Shown: positions 5,895 to 6,009 of the stretch, piece after piece
How positions within the stretch are numbered: position 1 is the first letter of the stretch
How the letters are laid out: each line of letters begins with the position of its first letter
Origin: Acholeplasmataceae bacterium
Lineage (GTDB): Bacteria > Bacillota_I > Bacilli_A > Acholeplasmatales > Acholeplasmataceae
DNA length: 6,009 nucleotides
NCBI GenBank assembly: GCA_023230825.1
Contig: JALNWO010000103.1
Coordinates: forward strand, 1-6,009
Reading direction: 5' to 3'
The notes under the pieces: model-generated
What the model saw: only the letters and a program-made list of their open reading frames with translations
Database searches by the model: none
What the model was told of the DNA's origin: nothing
Position numbers and translations under genes: made by a program

Positions 5895-6009
5895 ATGAAG
5901 CCGATATGGCAGTATGCTGCCAACAGCTCACCATTCTATGCCTTTCAATATCGAATAAATCCCTACCTTTCGCCACAAAAAGTTTTATCATGGCGTATTC
6001 GAGAAACAC
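5895..6009 (+). CDS. Partial gene of unknown function, cut by the window edge
   Basis: An ATG at 5895 opens a frame of 38 complete codons that runs off the right end without a stop, beginning MKPIWQYAANSSPFYAFQYR and continuing INPYLSPQKVLSWRIRET. The composition (aromatic and basic residues, no low-complexity bias) looks like a real N-terminus. The frame is closed upstream by TGA at 5817-5819, and this is the only ATG between. No Shine-Dalgarno sequence is evident. There is no signal peptide or obvious membrane segment in the visible part. I do not recognise the family. It is divergent from the exosortase gene and on the same strand as the polysaccharide genes, so it may belong to the same surface locus, but that is only positional. 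Confidence 0.5.
   Translation, partial: MKPIWQYAANSSPFYAFQYRINPYLSPQKVLSWRIRET

Overview
The window looks like chromosomal DNA from a member of the Bacteroidota, probably Bacteroidales or a close relative. This rests on several independent signs: a C-terminal type IX secretion (T9SS) sorting-domain remnant, the tail of a DUF4143-type AAA ATPase, a Bacteroidota-style promoter (GTTG, 20-bp spacer, TACCTTTG), start codons without strong Shine-Dalgarno sequences, intergenic repeats built from AATC(A/T)GCGGG and TCCCGAT..ATCGGGA, and a Wzi-type capsule protein next to sugar-transfer and FemAB-like genes. The species cannot be named from this sequence.

Layout. Positions 1-515 are gene debris. On the minus strand lies the last ~60 codons of a T9SS-secreted protein, broken by an in-frame TAG. 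On the plus strand lies the last ~90 codons of a DUF4143 ATPase. Both have lost their 5' parts at about the same point (near 240-263), and their 3' ends point away from each other. Positions 516-1027 are noncoding. From 597 to 911 they hold a repeat array with a perfect 103-bp direct repeat at 123-bp spacing and several hairpin-forming palindromes. A recognisable promoter follows at 930-961.

Positions 1028-4965 form a plus-strand surface-polysaccharide block: a phosphoglycosyl transferase that would load the first sugar phosphate onto a lipid carrier, a Wzi-family outer-membrane protein that would help assemble or anchor capsule, and a FemAB/GNAT-fold acyl or aminoacyl transferase. A hairpin with a short T tract sits between the first two genes and could tune or divide transcription. 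A convergent minus-strand gene (5097-5675) encodes a small exosortase/archaeosortase-family membrane protein with the Cys, Arg and His triad visible. After a 219-bp divergent intergenic region, a partial plus-strand gene of unknown function runs off the right edge.

The most interesting aspect is the clustering of an exosortase with a sugar transferase and a FemAB-like protein. It recalls the proteobacterial PEP-CTERM/exosortase exopolysaccharide loci, but in a bacterium that also bears a T9SS trace. No sorting substrate for the exosortase is visible in the window, so the functional link is an inference.
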